Positions 37,974 to 40,367 of a stretch of 40,367 bases of DNA are shown in pieces. Under the pieces are notes generated by a model. It was not told where the DNA came from and ran no database searches. It saw nothing but the letters and a program-made list of their open reading frames with translations. Source of the DNA: a virus. The stretch is taken from positions 1 to 40,367 of the IMG/VR virus record IMGVR_UViG_3300025395_000015, one strand, 5' to 3'. A program made the translations under genes and the position numbers. Position 1 is the stretch's first letter. Every line of letters starts with the position of its first letter.

Positions 37974-38002
37974 TTGACAAAAACAAAAAAATAAAGTAGG
38001 AT
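37974..38002 (+). promoter_or_regulatory. Early-type promoter of rIIB
   Basis: TTGACA, 17-nt spacer, TAGGAT, 9 nt to the ATG at 38012. rIIB may also be read from rIIA transcripts. Confidence 0.6.
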
Positions 38003-38011
38003 ATAAACACT

Positions 38012-38989
38012 ATGAAAAACAAACAAGTAGCGGTTACAATTACTGGAAGCCAAAAAATCTGTGCGGTGATTGATGGCAAGAGTTATACGGTGGACAAGAC
38101 GCATAAGAATTACGATAAGATTCTTGATACTGTCAAAGTTAAGGATTGGGATGAGTTTGTCAAGTTGGTTGATTTGACTACTCCGATTCGTAATTATGTT
38201 CAAAGTTATTCTGGCAAGGTGGAGATTAACGATGGGGTGATTATGTATGCTGGTGAGGTAATTCATAATACGTTGACTACTCGTATTTTGGAATTTATGC
38301 AAACTGATCTTCCATTTGAACCGTTGGTAAAGTTCTTGGAAAATCTTATGCAAAATCCTTCCAAGGTTGCCGTAGATGAACTGTATGACTTCCTAGAGGT
38401 CGGAGCGTTGCCTATTACGGAAGATGGGTATGTGCTTTGCTTTAAAAACCTTCAATCGAAATTCTATTCGATTCATGGAAATCCTGCAATCAAGCCTATT
38501 CATGGTAAGGTTGATGAAGGTGGACATATTTACAATGGAGTTGGGGAATACATTGAGATTCGGCGTAATCAAGTAAATGAAGATCGCAACCAAACTTGTA
38601 GTGATGGTTTGCACGTTGCATCTATTGGTTACTTGCCTAATTTTGTTGATTCTGTTAATGGCAAGACTGTTATTTGCAAGGTTCATCCAAAGGATTTTGT
38701 GAGTATTCCTAGTGACTATGCCAATCAAAAGGCTAGGGTTTGTGCATATACGGTGTTGTCGGAGTATCTTACTGATTGGCGTAAAGAAATTGAAGCTGGT
38801 CGTAATGGGTTTGATGCTCCAATTTACTCTACGGATGGAAGTAAGTTTTCGTTCAAACCGTCAGGACATAAATATTGGAATGTCCGGGATGCTTCTGGTA
38901 AGTTTGTGAAGCAAGATTCTGGATGTTCTTGCGGATGTTTCGATTGTGATATTGAAGACGAATCTGATGAATATAACGATTGGGATTAA
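38012..38989 (+). CDS. rIIB: rIIB-like protein
   Basis: 325 residues. SIHGNPAIKPIHGKVDEGGH, YIEIRRNQVNEDRNQTCSDG, LHVASIGYL and VICKVHPKDFVSIPSDYANQ are characteristic of rIIB. The C-terminus adds CSCGCFDCDIEDESDEYNDW, a Cys-rich acidic tail. It lies 41 nt after rIIA and a strong terminator follows. Confidence 0.9.
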   Translation: MKNKQVAVTITGSQKICAVIDGKSYTVDKTHKNYDKILDTVKVKDWDEFVKLVDLTTPIRNYVQSYSGKVEINDGVIMYAGEVIHNTLTTRILEFMQTDLPFEPLVKFLENLMQNPSKVAVDELYDFLEVGALPITEDGYVLCFKNLQSKFYSIHGNPAIKPIHGKVDEGGHIYNGVGEYIEIRRNQVNEDRNQTCSDGLHVASIGYLPNFVDSVNGKTVICKVHPKDFVSIPSDYANQKARVCAYTVLSEYLTDWRKEIEAGRNGFDAPIYSTDGSKFSFKPSGHKYWNVRDASGKFVKQDSGCSCGCFDCDIEDESDEYNDWD

Positions 38990-39005
38990 TTAATGGTTCA
39001 TGGTC

Positions 39006-39050
39006 ATAGTAGGGAATGTAAGAGCAATCTTCATTCCCTACTATTGTTTA
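39006..39050 (+). terminator. Rho-independent terminator after rIIB
   Basis: ATAGTAGGGAATG pairs perfectly with CATTCCCTACTAT (13 bp, 13-nt loop), followed by TGTTTATTACTTTT. The T-run is imperfect but the stem is strong. Confidence 0.75.
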
Positions 39051-39057
39051 TTACTTT

Positions 39058-39200
39058 TAGCTAAGTTATGTTCCGCCCAAAGAGGTTGCATATTTGAGTA
39101 ATGAAAGCAAAGTTTTTGTCGTTCTATATCAGTTAAATCAAAAGAAGTTCTTTTTAGAACCGAAGCCCATCCGATCTTTAGTCGGTGGGTAGTTCACATA
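39058..39200 (+). mobile_element. Orphan tnpB 3' end / IS605-type right end relic
   Basis: A frame with no start (from about 39061) reads SYVPPKEVAYLSNESKVFVV, ending KKFFLEPKPIRSLVGG at a TAG. It resembles TnpB C-terminal tails and aligns loosely with the end of the TnpB here (FNLKPKVYLLKK). The DNA GAAGCCCATCCGA, loop, TCGGTGGGTAGTTCAC is the hairpin-bearing end I associate with IS200/IS605 right ends and omega-RNA scaffolds. A second small hairpin (GTTCT, AGAAC) lies before it. No intact tnpB is attached. Confidence 0.55.
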
Positions 39201-39206
39201 AATTAC

Positions 39207-39277
39207 AAATTTTATGTTCCATATGATTATTTAACCAATTCTGTGAAATTTTTATAATCAGCAGGAACATAAAATTT
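39207..39277. repeat. 14-bp perfect inverted repeat
   Basis: AAATTTTATGTTCC at 39207-39220 and GGAACATAAAATTT at 39264-39277, 43 nt apart. It sits between the IS605-type relic and the next promoter and could be an element end or an operator. Confidence 0.7.
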
Positions 39278-39281
39278 TCCA

Positions 39282-39310
39282 TTGACAATACTATAAATTT
39301 TTGTTACTCT
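39282..39310 (+). promoter_or_regulatory. Early-type promoter
   Basis: TTGACA, 17-nt spacer, TACTCT preceded by TGT (extended -10), 9 nt to the ATG at 39320. Confidence 0.55.
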
Positions 39311-39319
39311 TTCTACATC

Positions 39320-39505
39320 ATGAAAATCGAAGAAATTGATTTGGAAGAATGTTTGGAAGATGCGAAGTTTGAAAAAGACCTGCCATTTGAAAAGGCTTAC
39401 TGTATCTTGTCATATCTTCTCAAATTAGAGAATGATTACCAAAATTTAGTAACCAAAGTGGATTCCCTGGAAGGCATCATCGAAGGTTATAAAGGAGATT
39501 ACTAA
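39320..39505 (+). CDS. Small acidic helical protein, 61 aa
   Basis: KIEEIDLEECLEDAKFEKDL, then a probable coiled coil (LENDYQNLVTKVDSLEGIIE). No family recognised. Confidence 0.6.
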   Translation: MKIEEIDLEECLEDAKFEKDLPFEKAYCILSYLLKLENDYQNLVTKVDSLEGIIEGYKGDY

Positions 39506-39550
39506 AAAATAATCCTTTACTAAAATTAAATTTCTGATAATTCTATGCCT

Positions 39551-40039
39551 ATGCCCATGATTTCGACATATTTAGAACCAGTTATTACAAAGCCGCAAGT
39601 TTTGATTCCTGCTTTTATTGAATATATTGAGAAGCAGAATTTAGAATTTGATGCGATTCTTTGCAGAGGAACGAGTGGGATTATTCCTGCTTCTATTATC
39701 GGGTATCTTTTGGATGTTCCTGTTGTTGTCGTTAGGAAGCATGAGGAAACAAGTCATTCATATACTAATTTTGAAGGTCAATGTTATGATCGTTATATTA
39801 TTATTGACGATATGATTGATAGTGGAGCTACGATTGATGCTATTATAAAGGAAGCGAAAGATGCTGCGAAAATACCTAATAATTGGATAGGAAGAAAATG
39901 TAGAGAATCTAAGATTGTTGGTATTTTCCTTTACAATTATGCGTTCTCCCCAAAAACTCGTAAGAAGATTAAAATTTACCCTTTTAGGGAATATATCTTC
40001 AAACATGATGAAGAAACCTTTAATGAAATTTATCGTTGA
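39551..40039 (+). CDS. Phosphoribosyltransferase-like protein
   Basis: About 162 residues. RYIIIDDMIDSGATIDAI is the PRPP-binding loop of type I phosphoribosyltransferases (two acidic residues, then SGAT), preceded by AILCRGTSGIIPASIIG and VVVVRKHEETSHS, which fit the family core. It may act in nucleotide salvage. Three in-frame ATGs start the gene (39545, 39551, 39557). GATAAT at 39536 is 9 nt from the second, the spacing typical here, so 39551 is chosen. The stop TGA lies within the next -35 box. Confidence 0.75.
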   Translation: MPMISTYLEPVITKPQVLIPAFIEYIEKQNLEFDAILCRGTSGIIPASIIGYLLDVPVVVVRKHEETSHSYTNFEGQCYDRYIIIDDMIDSGATIDAIIKEAKDAAKIPNNWIGRKCRESKIVGIFLYNYAFSPKTRKKIKIYPFREYIFKHDEETFNEIYR

Positions 40040-40064
40040 CAAGTTTCGATATAGATGCTAGTAT
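40036..40064 (+). promoter_or_regulatory. Early-type promoter overlapping upstream stop
   Basis: TTGACA, 17-nt spacer, TAGTAT, 9 nt to the ATG at 40074. Confidence 0.6.
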
Positions 40065-40073
40065 TCTTCCATC

Positions 40074-40235
40074 ATGAAAGAGAAATTCACACTTCCAGCA
40101 TTGAACAGTGACTTGGAAGATTATCGCAAAATTCGGAAAGGTGCTATCAAACAGGGTGGAGCTATGAAACCAGCGAAAGGAAAAGGGACATATAACCGAA
40201 AACCAAAGCACAAAAAATGTGAAGATTTGGATTGA
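40074..40235 (+). CDS. Small basic protein, 53 aa
   Basis: KEKFTLPALNSDLEDYRKIR, then a Lys/Gly-rich tail (KPAKGKGTYNRKPKHKKCED). It is strongly basic and could bind nucleic acid. Its TGA is inside the -35 box of the next promoter. Confidence 0.6.
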   Translation: MKEKFTLPALNSDLEDYRKIRKGAIKQGGAMKPAKGKGTYNRKPKHKKCEDLD

Positions 40236-40258
40236 CATTTCTTAAATTTTGGTATAGA
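40232..40258 (+). promoter_or_regulatory. Early promoter, GGTATAG class, overlapping upstream stop
   Basis: TTGACA, 15-nt spacer, TATAGA, 10 nt to the ATG at 40269. Confidence 0.7.
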
Positions 40259-40268
40259 TTCGAAACCT

Positions 40269-40367
40269 ATGAAAACTGAAAAAGTATTGGTATTGAGAAC
40301 ATGTAATTCGGAATTGAAGTCGTATGGAGGATTTCAATGGAAAGAAAAAGGAATAGTAGAAGCACCA
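40269..40367 (+). CDS. Second copy of the octapeptide-repeat gene, cut by window end
   Basis: The 33 visible codons (KTEKVLVLRTCNSELKSYGG and on) differ from the gene at 30758 by one residue, with few DNA changes. It is therefore a recent paralogue and carries the same class of promoter. The repeat region and C-terminus lie outside the window. Confidence 0.8.
   Translation, partial: MKTEKVLVLRTCNSELKSYGGFQWKEKGIVEAP

Noticed and set aside
36502-38353. Long antisense frames across rIIA and rIIB, including one of 335 codons
   Set aside because: They lie opposite well-supported rII genes. Their Ile/Asn/Thr/Arg-rich composition is what the reverse complement of these genes gives.

Overview
The window looks like part of the genome of a large, AT-rich, tailed double-stranded DNA phage with T4-like features. 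The evidence is an rIIA-rIIB pair, T4-type late promoters (TATAAATA and close variants), a long repetitive tail-fibre gene, GIY-YIG and HNH homing-type endonucleases, a tnpB-type mobile element, and dozens of small tightly packed genes familiar from phage accessory regions. All genes fit the standard bacterial code. The host cannot be named from the sequence. I saw no convincing Shine-Dalgarno sequence ahead of the start codons I checked. First cistrons begin at, or a few bases after, the predicted transcription start, and internal cistrons begin 1 to 3 bases after the previous stop or overlap it.

Layout. 1-1176 (minus): a truncated tail-fibre-like gene with a late promoter. 1261-2322: a radical SAM/SPASM protein. 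2545-4143: a tnpB plus zinc-finger element bounded by a 21-bp inverted repeat, next to the 3' remnant of a broken gene. 4305-8231: a plus-strand operon containing five tandem genes that share the N-terminal peptide MKTRTGFVSNSSSSSF. 8228-11826: a late-promoter cluster read from both strands, encoding a kinase-like protein, a double ADP-ribosyltransferase-like protein and a cysteine-hydrolase-like protein. 11900-18954: mostly early-type genes (RadA-like ATPase, winged-helix paralogue, HExxH protein, SEC-C proteins, common small phage proteins). 18957-25523: a second late cluster (another ADP-ribosyltransferase-like protein, a 696-residue and a 585-residue probable virion protein, a small structural protein) around an early-type ATPase. 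25581-27668: YkgJ-type protein, small genes and an HNH endonuclease. 27669-28557 and 28838-29567: repeat-rich non-coding DNA where plus-strand composition flips abruptly from C-rich to G-rich, a candidate replication origin. 29568-34478: early genes behind near-identical promoters. 34845-35858 (minus): GIY-YIG endonuclease. 35961-38989: rIIA and rIIB, followed by a terminator and an orphan relic of a tnpB 3' end. 39320-40367: phosphoribosyltransferase-like protein, small genes and a second copy of the gene at 30758.

How it may work together. Early genes appear to be self-contained cassettes: a sigma70-like promoter whose -10 box lies 6 to 10 bases before the ATG, often with the stop codon of the previous gene inside the -35 box. 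Late genes carry the T4-type late box 5 or 6 bases before the start codon. Both arrangements predict leaderless or nearly leaderless mRNA. Most late non-structural proteins begin with a short peptide like the T4 capsid-targeting sequence and contain an [L/I]xE site within about 25 residues, the kind of site cut by the T4 prohead protease. They are therefore candidates for proteins packaged in the head and injected with the DNA, as T4 Alt and the internal proteins are; the two ADP-ribosyltransferase-like proteins fit this idea well. The tandem VSNSSSSSF family is the most unusual gene set and I know of no function for it.
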